A stretch of 64,000 nt of DNA from Sinonovacula constricta. Taxonomy: Eukaryota; Mollusca; Bivalvia; Cardiida; Solecurtidae. The position numbers were made by a program, and so were the translations under genes. The notes under the pieces were generated by a model. That model was not told the DNA's origin, did not search any database, and worked only from the letters and a program-made list of their open reading frames with translations. The stretch is from assembly GCA_007844125.1 (NCBI GenBank), contig CM017567.1, positions 3,467,660 to 3,531,659 on the forward strand. The letters run 5' to 3'. This document shows positions 1-13,068 of this stretch, one piece after another; the first letter of the stretch is position 1; each line of letters starts with the position of its first letter.

Positions 1-66
1 ACTGGCTATACATTCACAAAGATCATCATTGACAATTGTTACACTGAAAGCAAATTGATGTTTACG

Positions 67-76
67 TTCCAGATAT
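67..76. repeat. Target-site duplication of SINE A1, left copy
   Basis: TTCCAGATAT, identical to 340-349. It brackets the SINE and fixes both of its ends. Confidence 0.75.
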
Positions 77-339
77 ATAACCGGCCGCAATAGCTCAGGT
101 GGTAGAGCGTAAGCCTGCGGATCGGGAGGTCGTGGGTTCAAACCCCGGACGGGTCAAACCAAAGACTTTTAAGTTGATAGTAGTGGCTTCCCTCCTAACG
201 CTCAGGGCTAAGGGGACAGCATTACGCCTGACACGTCGGTGTCAGTATAATGGACAGGCCGGGTTCAGTCACCTCATAAGTGCCCATGTGCTTATGTCGC
301 TGCACAGTATCGGCAAAAATGCCGGCTTATCCAATCCCA
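77..339 (+). mobile_element. tRNA-derived SINE, family A, complete copy
   Basis: The head (about 82-158) looks like a tRNA gene. It has an A-box-like TAGCTCAGGTGGTAGAGC and a B-box-like GGTTCAAACCC, the internal RNA polymerase III promoter elements. A body follows with the diagnostic stretches CCAAAGACTTTTAAGTTG and GACAGCATTACGCCTGACAC, and the copy ends near GCCGGCTTATCCAATCCC. The 10-mer TTCCAGATAT occurs just before the head (67-76) and just after the tail (340-349), as expected for a target-site duplication made by LINE-dependent retrotransposition. Three more copies lie in the window (37.2, 39.8 and 48.5 kb). The element codes for nothing; the open frame across it is incidental. The family name is not known to me. 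Confidence 0.85.
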
Positions 340-349
340 TTCCAGATAT
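340..349. repeat. Target-site duplication of SINE A1, right copy
   Basis: TTCCAGATAT, identical to 67-76. Confidence 0.75.
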
Positions 350-2490
350 CTTTGTGAAATTGCTTTAAAATCTGCACAAATCTTTTTTAATTTTTAACAG
401 TTCAAAGTTTTTTCTTATCGGTGCCTTATTGGTACAAAAGTTATAAAACATCACTAGAGATTTAAGTTGAAACTACCTATGCATACCAATGATTTACAGT
501 ACAACTAGTCCTTATTTTATGTGCCTGACTTAGCCTGATTAAATTAAGTAACTTTACAAGTAAAAGCTTACATAAAATAGATAACATTTATAAACAATGA
601 ATGCATCGGTTAACAATGCTTGCTGACACCTCCATAAAGCAAAAACACTTTAATTAAAACACTTTACACATATAACACAAGTAATTTTACCAATTGTCCT
701 GAGATTGTTTTAGTTGATAACGCTACCAGTTACATTCTGAATAAACGCTTGTTCAATTATTAAAACTTTTATACATTGAAGTAGTTGTTTAAGTATCTCC
801 TTACATACAATCTATTGGTACGATTGTTTTACTAGCAATACATTTAATTAACACGGTAACATTAATAGTTTGCTCTCCCATTTAAAAGTAAACCTAAAGG
901 TGATTAGTATGTCTAGCGGACTTCATTGACGTTTGCGCTTACTTCCCTTGAATATCAAGATGTTGATGATCTATTTAACTGCACGCAGATTATTTTCCTT
1001 TGTGAATGCATGTTTGTACTACTTGCTGAAGCCATTGTTAGATTTATACAACTTGTTTAATTACATAACGATCGTATTGATATTACATTGAAAACAGAAT
1101 ACGATGTTATGACATTTAATTAGGTTATGCCTTATAGTTTTGAATTTGTAGTCAGGTATGACTTATCTTCACGGTTCTGCATCTTAAAATTCATGTTATT
1201 AATAATAATGCCAACCATAACTGGTCCTATGCATTATTGTTTATGTAATTCCTAGAACTAAACGCTGAATTTGTGTTGCCTCTTAGAAATGTCTCAACAC
1301 AGGGTTAACTTAGTAATATCCATGGCAATCAAGCCACATGGACCATACGTCGTATATAGTTGTATAGTTAACATTAACCTTTGAGCTAACTAGCGTGCTC
1401 TTAAATAACGAATAAAAAAACACGAATTATAACCATAATTTAACACTATATATATAGCTTAAAATAGCGAAACACATTTGAAAGCTGCTGCAAAGTTGCT
1501 GTTTCTATTTAATACCTAAAGACCACGCAATACATTCATGGACAATATCTTCACTTATCAATGGTTGTATTTGTATCCATTATTTACAGTAGGTTAATCG
1601 CGATTTGTGTTTTTGGCAAACAAACAAAAAAGGGAAAAACCCACTTCAAGAACTGGACAAGCTGTTTATAAGTCACTTTAAGTTGCATAAGTTTATCTTT
1701 TAATCTAAATGACTAATTCACACACTAGCTTGTGAATCACTGAACGCATTTACTTTCAATAGATACTTTTGTTTTTGTACAAGTCGCTGCTTGTCAGCTG
1801 TAACACAAATGAATTTGTCAGAATGTTATGGTAAGCTTTGCATGACGTACTTATTCATGTTTTAAAGCAAGTAATTTCAACTTACTTCCGTAGCAGGGCC
1901 AGGAATCAAAAGGTAATTTACGAGGGCAGTATCCATTAACCTCGAACTGTCACAGTTCCATGTTATTAGTGTCATTTGTGTATTACTTGACATCTAGTCT
2001 AAAGGTTCAGAGAATAAATACCTTATTACGGTGGTATAATAAAGTCTGTACACATTTTTTTTCAGAATGTTCTACTTACAGATTAAATTAAATAGTTCTA
2101 TGCTAAATGGATATTAATCTTACAATTGTATCATATCACTGCCAAAAGTTTGCATCGGTCTTCGACTCATGTCATTGGCAAAGTAACCTCTGTTCAAATA
2201 TGTATATATATACAGCTTTCTTAATTATCTCTGGAGATTATATTTGCTTAATGTGTTAAGAGTACCATATTATCAGAAATGCAGCTAAATTTACAAATAT
2301 GAAAATAGGTCTTCGGCTTAACCTACCCATCGTACCCATACAAAGTAAAGTGCCGAAATTCTCAAGCAATACGCGAAATTAACATATTCCGAACGCTTAT
2401 AATAAATATTGTAAAAGTACATTTTAAGTGTTTAAACGCAAATGCAAAATGAACATGTCTACGGTGTACTGGGAAGAAATCCTTAGTTCA
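350..2490. other. AT-rich non-coding stretch
   Basis: No open frame of note, no recognisable domain and no repeat longer than a few tens of bases. I see nothing supportable beyond AT-rich intergenic or intronic DNA. Confidence 0.6.
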
Positions 2491-2492
2491 TT

Positions 2493-2660
2493 ATGACTTC
2501 TTTGCATGCGAACTTAAACACTATTGTAGTAAATAGATTTAGAAATTTAGGTATTTCAATACTTTGGACGTCATCTCACAGGCTACAAGTAGAAAAAGAT
2601 CAGTGGCATAAACCTTTATCTATTCCATTAAATGAAAGAACATGTTTGTCATGTATCGTT
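2493..2660 (+). pseudogene. Decayed LINE (non-LTR retrotransposon) C-terminal fragment
   Basis: The translated frame contains SSHRLQVEKDQWHKP followed by LNERTCLSC. This matches the layout R/S-S-H-x-L-x-x-E-x-x-x-W, a spacer, then N-E-R-x-C-x-x-C, which is seen near the C-terminus of many invertebrate LINE-type polyproteins after the reverse transcriptase. Only this short part survives. No reverse transcriptase catalytic motif is visible nearby, and the usual following motif after the second Cys is not recognisable. Neighbours are plain AT-rich DNA. The assignment rests on pattern recognition of the motif; chance resemblance is possible. Confidence 0.5.
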
Positions 2661-2699
2661 GTTTGCTTTAATGTCCAGATTATAATGCATTGAGAAAAT

Positions 2700-4860
2700 A
2701 GCATATCAATCCATGAAGACATGTATTGATTCACAACATATCATACAACTAGAAATGACTGAGATTATTATAAATTTAGCTATGTGTATATTTTAAACTT
2801 TTAAGTTAAGACGAAATGCAAGACAAATTCCATGATACTATACGACAAATAGATCCATTAGATAATATTTTATTCATTGTTTATAGTGAATTAAATTAAT
2901 TATATATCCAGGTTTTTAGTATAGCTACGCACATAACAATATACAAGTTAAAACGAAAGGTAAGTACAAACACCACGTTCTCTAATTTGTAATAGTTCAA
3001 TTATAGGAAACTCGTATATGTTAGCGAAAGAAAACATGTTTGATTAGTACGAAACCATCGTAGGTAATTGATATAATTTGTGTGAAATTTACATTGACGA
3101 TCGAAGTACTTTCGTATACCTGTTTATTCAGTCATATCAGTCTTAATAAGACTGATAATATTTAATTCTAGTAAATGTGTTATTGTAATACGATTCAAGA
3201 AATATTCATAAAGGGAAACTTTCTTAACGCAAGAATGCATCTACAAATGATTACGTTCTTTCTTTGATTATTTTAGGTGATATTTTAAGATAAAACTAGA
3301 AAATTTAACTGTTTATAATATGTTAAGAAGAAACAAATATGTTAGCAGGTAAATGAGGGAGAACAAGAAATATAAATAGTAGATGCAAATATGTTATATA
3401 TACCATTTGAACTTGGGGCCTCTTGAAATAACTCTACTGAATGTGCCACTGATATCCGGTACATATGTGTTTTATGCATTATACATTATAACTGACAGAA
3501 TGTTCGAGTTTGTTTGTTTTTTTCAATATAACCTGTTGGTCAATTGCTATTGCTTTGGATATTTTTCTGTACTATATACTACCTGTTTTACATTGGTTGT
3601 CTACCAATTACTTTGTACATTTGGAAAAATATGACTTTAACAACAAAGATAGCGACAGGACGCCGTCTCTAACAAAAGAGATGCTTATAGGATAGACCAT
3701 ACAACACACAGTCATAATACTCTGTTCTGTCATTTGATTGTATTCTAATTGTGAACAAGTATCTTGTTTTATTTCTCAACTATACTGCATGACAAGAATT
3801 TAGGAAATCGGCAAACATTAGGTCAGAACAAAAAATAAGTACATTGCTAGAGGCTTATTAAAAGTATTGTAAAATCAACTCTCACAGCGCATTAAATCAG
3901 CCGTCGTTGGAAACGAGAATAAGAGTGTAATAAATATGTGTTGTATGGTTTGTGTACATATACAGGCTTGCAATACATTTCATTACGTACATAACATAGG
4001 ACTCTAATAAAGTTCGTTATCATAGAAAACACACGTCGATAAGTCTATAAATGAATAATGGTGCGAGACGTATTGGACGTTAACTTAACGTTAACATGAA
4101 GGTAGAATAAAGGTAAATAAACGTTGACAAAACAATACTCCATTCAAGATTATTTTTCTAATACATACATATTTGGTTTATAATCATTGCTGACATAAAA
4201 TGATTTACCCAGGCGATTGGCCCGATATTTAACTATCCAAAATCCGAAAAAAATGAAAAGGCATACGTTCATGTAACAGAATCGGTTGCAAAATTGCTGT
4301 ATTAAAACCCGACACAGAAGTCAACAGGAGGCGCTATGAAGTAATTCCTATTTTCATAAATGTAGTTGATATGGTGTACAATGTACAAGCGTATGCCCCC
4401 CTGGCCGCAAACTTATATACTATATTCAGACAACGAAGTCAAATCGAGGCTCGGAAGTTAGCTATTGACTGGTAACAATAACATTAACGAGGTGCAAGTT
4501 TACACAATGTTTATACCCCAGTTGATTTTATCTTCATAAGTCAAAATAGATTTTGCTTTAAAAACTTGAAGATGCCCGTTCGGTCCCATTGTTATTTTCT
4601 GGCATACTGAAACGAATGTCTTCTATTCCTTACAGGCTGCATATATGTAATATATAAGAAAGACGTGCACACATGCCATGGCTTGAACCCGAGTTCTTTG
4701 GATATATGGGCAAATTTTCTTTAGGATGAGCTAAGCAGAAAATAGAAATAAGACCATTCTGCCTTTTTGTTGCGACATCCTAACCGATAGAGCCAATTTC
4801 GTTGTCTCGATTAGACTGAATTACAGCAAGAATTTATGACTATGGTTCGACTCAATGGTT
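2700..4860. other. AT-rich non-coding stretch
   Basis: Short open frames here (for example 3383-3634) are hydrophobic, AT-driven and resemble no family I know. No RNA gene or structured repeat was seen. Confidence 0.55.
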
Positions 4861-4867
4861 GGTTATT

Positions 4868-4976
4868 AAAGTGAGAATTTCTCTTCCGAATTTTTATCTA
4901 CACTGTTTGTTTAATAGAAAAACCTTAAGTGCAATTTGGAGCGCTCTACAAACCAGGTTTAAGCACCCCAGTAACT
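4868..4976 (+). repeat. Dispersed repeat family C, partial degenerate copy C1
   Basis: Shares with the copy at 8.46 kb the order GTTTGTTTAATAGAAAAACC, then GGAGCGCTC, then AAGCACCCCAGT. It lacks the GTTCCAAGGCGG part found in the better copies. Likely a fragment of an old interspersed element whose class I cannot name. Confidence 0.6.
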
Positions 4977-4979
4977 TAA

Positions 4980-5800
4980 AATGCATTATAATTTGTAAGT
5001 CTTAAGTGTTGGTAGACTCAAAATGCCTGATTTAGTTTTAATTTACAATACTTGTGTTTACTTTTGCTGTAAATACGAGAAAGTGAGCACAATACTTATG
5101 GAGTACAATGTATTTAATTCGTGAATTAAGTCATTCGACCCCTACTAGATAGACGTTCATATAACACATCGATCTGAGATCTTCCTTTTCTTTCTATCAT
5201 TTAAAATAGAAATTTGTCTACTAGAAAGAACATTCATGTTATTGTAAGTACTTAGGTAGCGTTTTAGTGCTTACTCATTAACTATGAGGACTATGAGATT
5301 CTTGTACATTAAAAAAAATTATATAATTAATGTTTTAAAAATTATATGTGTTTAAAACGGTAGAATATCCAATTTATTTATCGCAATGTCCCATCTCTGA
5401 AACATTGTTTGACATAAAAATTATTTGAATAATAAATAATATGTTTCTAATTTATTATAGACTGACGCAATGATAATCAAGTATTGGCGTTCAATTCTGT
5501 GTTCGTTGTACCTTTTTGTGTCCTTGTCTTCTTTGCCCTAATAGGATTTACCATGATAGTATTTCAATATGTGTTCTATAAATAACTGAACACAATTTTA
5601 AAACTTATATTTATTGAAACCTATTACGAATGCTTTGATTTTGTCATCAACAGCATAATATAATAAGAAAAACATTAATCATAAGGTACTGATGCAACTC
5701 GTTTGCTTGCTGTAAATCTTAAAAATGATCGTTACATATATGTATACACTTAGCCTACCACTTAACGTCAACATAATGGATACAGAGCTTATCCCGATAT
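4980..5800. other. AT-rich non-coding stretch
   Basis: Nothing recognisable on either strand. Confidence 0.5.
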
Positions 5801-5806
5801 TTATTG

Positions 5807-5841
5807 TGTTGATGATGTTGATGGTGTGTTGTTGTTGTTGC

Positions 5842-5873
<32 letters not shown>

Positions 5874-5886
5874 ATGTTGTTGTTGC

Positions 5887-5930
<44 letters not shown>

Positions 5931-5965
5931 ATGTTGTTGTTGTTGCTGCTGCTGTTGTTGTTGTT
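5807..5965. repeat. Trinucleotide microsatellite (TTG/CTG/ATG mix)
   Basis: About 160 bp of interrupted TTG, CTG and ATG triplets. Forward frames give poly-Leu and the reverse gives Asn/Ser-rich peptide. Both are products of the triplet period, and no flanking coding context supports translation. Confidence 0.9.
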
Positions 5966-5969
5966 TCTA

Positions 5970-6600
5970 TTTGCGTTTGTCATGTTTTTTTTTTATTTTA
6001 AGGTTTAAATCGGCTACAAGTAGATAGCGATCCACAGTAATATAATTGATGCGCCTTCTACAAATGTGGACTGTTCAGTTTCCTTACGTAAATAAATATA
6101 TTTCCATGAAGCATTAACTAAAGCAAGACAAGTCATATAATCATATACTGAATTATTCAACAAATGAAACACACACAACAGAAACATATGAACAGATATG
6201 AAAGTATTATAATCAGACGAAAATAACAACCCTTTTCCAAATACAAAAACTTCACGATCACAAGCAACTGAAATAAAACTGTAATTAAGTTTTTGAGAAG
6301 AAAAACCCAATAACAAGTTTTATAAGGAAATGTCTAAACAAAAAGAGATTATATTTTGATAAGTTGGCCATTTTAAACAAAAATACGTTTTTAGCAATGT
6401 GTCAAACAAAACTGACAAACTAAAAGCTCTTTTTTATAATGGGACATGATAGTGCTTTAATACCGTTGATAGGTAATGGCGAATTTAAGATAGGTTTAGT
6501 GCACCGAGTATGTTGAAGAAGATATACAGGATCGTGCCATTAAGTTGTCAAGATGTTTCTAGAACTATCGATCACACAACTTTACATGTAAATATAAATA
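5970..6600. other. AT-rich non-coding stretch
   Basis: A 100-residue reverse open frame at 6014-6316 has no recognisable domain. No further signal. Confidence 0.5.
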
Positions 6601-6617
6601 AAAAGTTCACTTTCGGC

Positions 6618-6806
6618 CGGGCGTGATATCGCATTTCGTGTAGGTTGCCGGAACAACAAGTCTCGCTATCAAACCCGGACCGCGATATATCGAAGTCGAT
6701 GACAATGATAGTAGTAAAGCTCCACTGCCTCAATTAAACACCGCCCCCAGATAACGGAAATACTGATGGTGGGATGATAACCACAACAAATATACAAACA
6801 AACAAA
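6618..6806 (+). mobile_element. SINE family B, internally deleted copy
   Basis: The segment with ACCCGGACCGCGATATATCG, then AAAGTCG-like sequence, then TAGTAGTAAAGCTCC aligns in order with the reverse complement of the complete family-B SINE at 45.6 kb. So does the tail CCAGATAACGGAAATACTG with TGGTGGGATGATAA and the terminal CAAACAAACAAAC. The middle of the body is missing relative to that copy. The tRNA-like head is degraded (TATCAAACCCGG in place of a good B box). Confidence 0.75.
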
Positions 6807-6809
6807 CAA

Positions 6810-8040
6810 TATGGTAGCACATTTACTTGGGATCAAACTCATTCATTTAGGGACACGTATATGATTGTTGTAAAACACTCGATCAGTCTGTCACAGTCGG
6901 CCATTGAAAAGCGTATAATAATTACATATATTGTATAACCGCTGAGGACAAAATACATGTAAACTAACCATAAAACGGCTCAAACAATATACAATTACCG
7001 GAAATCAACACTTCCCGTATGGTTTACTGTTTTTTAATTATGTAAAGATAAAATAGTTAAAAATATCGTTAGCGGTTACTTGAACACAAATGTTAACTGA
7101 ACAACCTTGGTTTTCATGTATGACTCCTCCCAAAGGTTATGTTTTGGTATGGTACAGTAACCACTGCTGTTTTGAAAATCAAGGGACCAGCCAAAAGGAT
7201 AGTAAACATCTTAAGAAACCGTCCAACCTGTTCATTATTTCGTAATGTATATATAAGCAGGATAAAGATTTCTGCTAAAATAAATATGACATCAGATCAA
7301 ATTACCCGGACGATGATATAACTTGATCTCAAAAGTAAGTGATCACGTGGTTTTCTTGTTTTTAAAATAGGGCAGTGAGCTCAGAAAGGAAATACATGTT
7401 TGTAATTTCAAGTAGTGTTTGTTACTTTTGACATAACGATAGAAGGCAATAACAAACAGCATTTTACCGGATCCTTTAAAGAAACACTACTTAATTTAGT
7501 TGTCTAAAACTGAAGTGTGGTTTAAACTGCAGTTACCACCTTTAACATAAACATATTAATGGCATTAATATGTTAAAATCTATGAAACAAGAATATAATC
7601 GAGCTTAAAGGTCGATGGTCGGAGACTATTTTCATCGTAGTGTCAGATGTAACTGTGACCTGACTATGAAGAGGAGATGGGGAGCTGGGGAATTGTTAAA
7701 GAAAAAAAACTGTCGAGTCACAAAGATCTAGAGTGACTTAAAGGTAGTGTTCTTTAGAAGGCGTTTAAACTTGAAACATTAATTAATTTTGCTTTAGGTT
7801 ATAGTATATGATATCAAACTGTTAAAGAGAAGAATAAATAAATAAAAAACCTTCATTTAAAACAATGGGCCTTTGAGAAATCAAAATATCTGCTAAGGGC
7901 AGACTTTTCATATTTACTTCAATATGTTAAGGTCGGTTTAAGGAGGTCTAATTGTTAGATTTATTTAAAACGTTATAAATATTTGTTCAATTTAATTTTA
8001 AAAATTTTAAGAAAAATAAAGGAAATGTCCCAAATTGATC
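6810..8040. other. AT-rich non-coding stretch with a short perfect palindrome
   Basis: No gene signal. At 7550-7574 the arms AACATATTAAT and ATTAATATGTT form an 11-bp perfect inverted repeat around GGC. With no transposon flanks, this is probably incidental. Confidence 0.5.
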
Positions 8041-8056
8041 ATTACTAAATCGTATT

Positions 8057-8205
8057 ATAAGTTACTTGAGCCCACAATTTTTTATAACTAAATAGTAATA
8101 TAAGTAGCTAATGAGCCCACACATTTTTATGACCATATCATAATGTCAGTAACTAATAAACTCACATTCGATTACCAGGCCGTAATATCAGTAACTAATA
8201 AATTA
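8057..8205. repeat. Short degenerate tandem repeat (about 45 bp, 3 copies)
   Basis: Three successive stretches share GTTACTTGAGCCCACA-like starts (GTTACTTGAGCCCAC, GTAGCTAATGAGCCCAC, GTAACTAATAAACTCAC) about 44 bp apart. Copies are diverged and AT-rich. Confidence 0.6.
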
Positions 8206-8454
8206 CAAAATATCAAAGGGTCCTATGAGAGTTGCCAAAAATATCAAAATTTTACTTGCACTTGACAAAGAACAGACAAGTTAAAGATAAAGTCCCAAAG
8301 TATGCTAGATTTTAACAATGTTTTATTTCAAACTACTCTCTCATTTGAAACTTTTAGGTTGCCGAGGCTTTTATATACTGTACACATTGTACACATGTTG
8401 ATAGTTTATTATATTAATAGTTTAATCAGTTTAACTCCCGATGCAGGTGCTTAC

Positions 8455-8690
8455 TGTTAGTTGTCTCTCTCTGGAATTTTTTTATCCACACAGTTTGTTT
8501 GATAGAAAAACCTTCAGGAAGTGCGAGGTTGGAGCGCTCCACAAACAAGGTTCAAGCACCCCAGTCGGCCCTTTTTCCGACTGACCGTTCCAAGGCGGAA
8601 ATTGCTGTTTGTTTGTTTTTCTTTTAGTGTGTTATGTATCGTCTCTGTGTTTTTGTCACATTTACATTTACCCTGTTTGCCTTGGTCTTA
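8455..8690 (+). repeat. Dispersed repeat family C, copy C2
   Basis: Carries GTTTGTTTGATAGAAAAACC, GAGGTTGGAGCGCTCC, AAGCACCCCAGTCGG, and CCGTTCCAAGGCGG. These motifs recur in the same order at 31.2 kb (direct) and 56.4 kb (reverse). It is an interspersed element of unknown class with no coding capacity here. Confidence 0.75.
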
Positions 8691-8982
8691 AGGTAGTTTA
8701 AATTTGAATCTCTGGTAACTTTTATTGGAGTTTTCTTATTTACTGATTGCTTAACTCAAATTTAATTATTTATAACTATGAAATATGTCAAATCTTTAGC
8801 AATATCCAGGCGTAACCTATATTCGACGATTTAAGATCATTTGTCCTCAGCGTTTATCAAATATAGATCATTTGTAACCATAAACTAGTATACAAACAAC
8901 CTTAAAGTTTTAACTACAAAACGAGAAACATTCGACGAAATGCAATATTTCTTTATCACTAGGGATGTCAAAGGATACTAAA

Positions 8983-9026
8983 TCCGGATATCCATCGAAC
9001 GTTCCGAACGGATATTCGGATATAAA
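8983..9026. repeat. Imperfect inverted repeat
   Basis: ATCCGGATATCC and GGATATTCGGAT face each other around GAACGTTC, giving a potential hairpin. No flanking duplication or coding unit was seen, so its origin is unknown. Confidence 0.45.
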
Positions 9027-9075
9027 TCTTAGTTAATTCTGATGTTGCGGTCGGATGTGTGCGGGGTTACTAACG

Positions 9076-9126
9076 TTTCCATTGAAATAATTAAATCGTC
9101 ATTTCAATGGAAATAATTAAATCAAC
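9076..9126. repeat. 13-bp inverted repeat overlapping a direct repeat
   Basis: TTTCCATTGAAAT (9076-9088) and ATTTCAATGGAAA (9101-9113) are perfect inverse complements. Each arm is followed by the direct sequence AATAATTAAATC. A small inversion-duplication is the simplest reading. Confidence 0.65.
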
Positions 9127-9129
9127 ATT

Positions 9130-10285
9130 TCCATAGGCATAGGCACTTCATCACTTTAATAATTTGTCTACGGACCTCACAAAATATCGCCAAACATCGG
9201 ACTGAAGATTGGAAGGCATAACTAATGATTTGTTTAGGAAGTGGATGTGAATAAGTCAACATCACCGTGATCGAATGAAAATATAATAAATTCATCAATT
9301 CATTTATACAATCCAAACGGACTTAATTAAACATGAGTAACTGATCTTCGCCGACAAACCTGTTAATTGTCTACATAATTGAAATTAAAGATATTAATCC
9401 TTAATCAAAATAGATAAGTAATAGCTTCAAACAATGACTGTTAATTGGCAAATTATTTTACATAAGCTTTAGCACATTTCTAAAATTCTTTTAATGGCAT
9501 ATTACATATACATGGATTTAAAAAAAAAAACGTTCAGTAGAAACAATTGAATAATGGAAAACTTTATATGAAACAGTTTTCGACCTCTTTGCTCATATAC
9601 GAAGTGCATGTGCATGCAATAAACGTTTATTAAAAATTAAAGAGACTTTTCTCAACTCACGGCTTTTCCCCTTCCTTCAGTTCTTAGTTTTAGTATTACA
9701 TCATAAAGTATGAAGTGTAGTATTTTGGGGCGGGGTATACTGTAACTTTTCAAGTATGTTAACAAAACGGACTTATTATGCACCGGAAATATCGCCCAAA
9801 CAATGTAAGCCTGACTTATAGATCAAATTAAAAATGTACGACTATTCTCCAGCAACCAGCATCAGTTTTAATCAATTGTATCTTTCCAATGTATCAGGAC
9901 ATAAATAAGATTTCACGAGGGAGTGCCCCTACTTGAACGGATGACGTAATCTTATGTTAAATACATACATTTCCGGATATGACACAGTTACAATATATGT
10001 ATTTCGTCTACAATCAGCAGTATCAGCAGTATCGAGTACTACTTATAAATACGTCATACTCTTATATGGGCGCGCAGCGGAAATTTGTGATATTTTACGA
10101 TAGAACTACCAGTCAATGCACACTTATTTAAGAATTAAAATGTGGATTAAGTATAGTTCTTATATGGATCATTTAAGTATTTCAAATCAAATTTAATTTA
10201 ATGCGATATGCGTTGTACGATATGAACTAAACTTATACATGTACACTGTCTATTGATTAGTTAGTTTTATCAACAATTTATTTAA
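9130..10285. other. AT-rich non-coding stretch before the satellite
   Basis: No repeat, gene or RNA was recognised. The satellite starts abruptly near 10,289-10,310, the first unit being degenerate. Confidence 0.55.
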
Positions 10286-11351
10286 ATCATAGCTCTCAAT
10301 ATATCAATCTAAAGCTCCTCGTCATTCAGTCATAGTATCTATCTACAGCTCCAAATGTCAGTCCCGTCATTCAGTCATAGTATCTATCTACAGCTCCAAA
10401 TGTCAGCCCTATCATTCAGTCATAGTATCTATCTACAGCTCCAAAAGTCATCCCTGTCATTCAGTCATGGTATCTATCTACAGCTCCAAATGTCAGTCCC
10501 GTCATTCAGTCATGGTATTTATCTACAGCTCCAAATATCAAGCCTGTCATTCAGTCATAGTATCTATCTACAGCTCCAAATGTCAGCCCTGTCATTCAGT
10601 CATAGTATCTATCGACAGCTCCTAATGTCAGGCCTGTCATTCAGTCAAAGTATCTGTCTACAGCTCTAAATGTCAGCCCTGTCATTCAGTCATAGTATCT
10701 ATCTACAGCTCCAAATGTCAGCCCAGTCATTCAGTCATAGTATCGATCTACAGCTCCAAATGTCAGCCCTGTCATTCAGTCATGGTATCTATCTACAGCT
10801 CCAAATGTCAGCGCTGTCATTCAGTCATAGTATCTATCTACAGCTCCAAATGTCAGCCCTGTCATTCAGTCATAGTATCTATCTACAGCTCCAAATGTCA
10901 GCCATGTCATTCAGACATAGTATATATCTACAGCTCCAAATGTCAGCCCTATCATTCAGTCATAGTATCTATCTACAGTCCCAAATGTCAGCCCTGTCAT
11001 TCAGTCAAAGTATCTGTCTACAGCTCCAAATGTCAGTCCCGTTATTAAGTCATAGTATCTATCTACAGCTCCAAATGTCAGCCCTGTCATTCAGGCGTAG
11101 TATATATCTACAGCTCCAAATGTCAGCCCTGTCATTCAGGCATAGTATCTATCTACAGCTCCAAATGTCAGCCCTGTCATTCAGGCGTGGTATCTATCTA
11201 CAGCTCCAAATGTCAGCCCTGTAATTCAGCCATAGTATCTATCTACAGCTCCAAATCTCAGCCCTATCATTCAGTCATAGTATCAATCTACAGCTCCAAA
11301 TGTCAGCCGTGTCATTCAGGCATAGTACAATGTATCTATCTACAGCTCTAA

Positions 11352-11890
11352 ATGTCAGCCCTGTTATTCAGTTATATTATCTGTCTACAGCTCCAAATGT
11401 CAGCCCTGTCATTCAGTCATAGTATCTATCTACAGCTCCAAATGTCAGCCCTGTCATTCAGGCATAGTATCAATCTACAGCTCCAAATGTCAGCCCTGTC
11501 ATTCAGGCATAGTATCTATCTACAGCTCCAAATGTCAGCCCTGTCATTCAGTCATAGTATATATCTACAGCTCCAAATGTCAGCCCTGTCATTCAGTCAT
11601 AGTATCTATCTACAGCTCAAATGTCAGCTCTGTCATTTAGTCATGATATCTATCTACAGCTCCAAATGTCAGCCCTGTCATTCAGTCATAGTATCTGTCT
11701 ACAGCTCCAAATGTCAGCCCTGTCATTCAGGCATAGTACCAATCTACAGCTCCAAATGTCAGCCCTGTCATTCAGGCATAGTATCTATCTACAGCTCCAA
11801 ATGTCAGCCCTGTCATTCAGTCATAGTATATATCTACAGCTCCAAATGTCAGCCCTGTCATTCAGTCATAGTATCTATCTACAGCTCAAA
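11352..11890. repeat. 269-bp local duplication inside the satellite (6 units minus 1 base)
   Basis: The series of unit variants at 11,352-11,620 is repeated at 11,621-11,890, including the GGCATAGTA-type units and the 44-bp unit. The offset is 269 bp, that is 6 x 45 - 1. Confidence 0.75.
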
Positions 11891-13068
11891 TGTCAGCTCT
11901 GTCATTCAGTCATGGTATCTATCTACAGCCCCAAATGTCAGCCCCGTCATTCAGTCATAGTATCTATCTACAGCTCCAAATGCCAGCCCTGTCATTCAGT
12001 CATAGTATCTATCTACAGCTCCAAATGTCAGGCCTGTCATTCAGTCATAGTATCTATCTACAGCTCCAAAAGTAAGCCCTATCTTTCAGTCATAGTATCT
12101 ATCTACAGCTCCAAATTTCAGCCCTATCATTCAGTCATAGTATCTATCTACAGCTCCAAATGTCAGGCCTGTCATTCAGTCATAGTATCTGTCTACAGCT
12201 CCAAATGCCAGGCCTGTCATTCAGTCATAGTATCTATCTGCAGCTCCAAATGTCAGGCCCCGTCTTTCAATCATAGTATCTATCTACATCTCCAAATATC
12301 AGCCCTATCATTCAGTCATAGTATCTATCTACAGCTCTTAATGTCAGCCCTGTCATTCAGTCATAGTATCTATCTACAGCTCCAAATGTCAGCCCTATCA
12401 TTCAGTCATAGTATCTATCTACAGCTCCAAATGTCAGCCCTGTCATTCAGTCATAGTATCTATCTACAGCTCCAAATGTCAGCCATGTCATTCAGTCATG
12501 GTATCTATCTACAGCTCCAAATGTCAGCCCTGTCATTCAGTCATAGTATCTATCTACAGCTCTAAATGTCAGCCCTGTCATTCAGTTATAGTATCTATCT
12601 ACAGCTCCAAATGTCAGCCCTGTCATTCAGTCATAGTATCTATCTACAGCTCTAAATGTCAGCCCTGTCATTCAGTCATAGTATCTATCTACAGCTCTAA
12701 ATGTCAGCCCTGTCATTCAGTCATAGTATATATCTACAGCTCTAAATGTCAGCCCTGTCATTGAGTCATAGTATCTATCTACAGCTCCAAATGTCAGCCC
12801 TGTCATTCAGTCATAGTATCTATCTGCAGCTCCAAATGTCAGCCCTGTCATTCAGTCATAGTATCTATCTACAGCTCCAAATGTCAGCCCTGTCATTCAG
12901 TCATAGTATCTATCTACAGCTCCAAATGTCAGGCCCCGTCTTTAAATCATAGTATCTATCTACAGCTCCAAATGTCAGCCCTGTCATTCAGACATAGTAT
13001 CTATCTACAGCTCCAAATGTCAGCCCTGTCATTCAGTCATAGTATCTATCTACAGCTCCAAATGTCAG

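Noticed and set aside
82..158. Genuine tRNA gene
   Set aside because: The tRNA-like sequence is the head of a SINE. It is followed by the SINE body, bounded by a target duplication and repeated elsewhere with body and tail. It gives no good cloverleaf by eye.
5801..6008. Poly-Leu or Asn/Ser-rich protein
   Set aside because: A trinucleotide microsatellite with no coding context.
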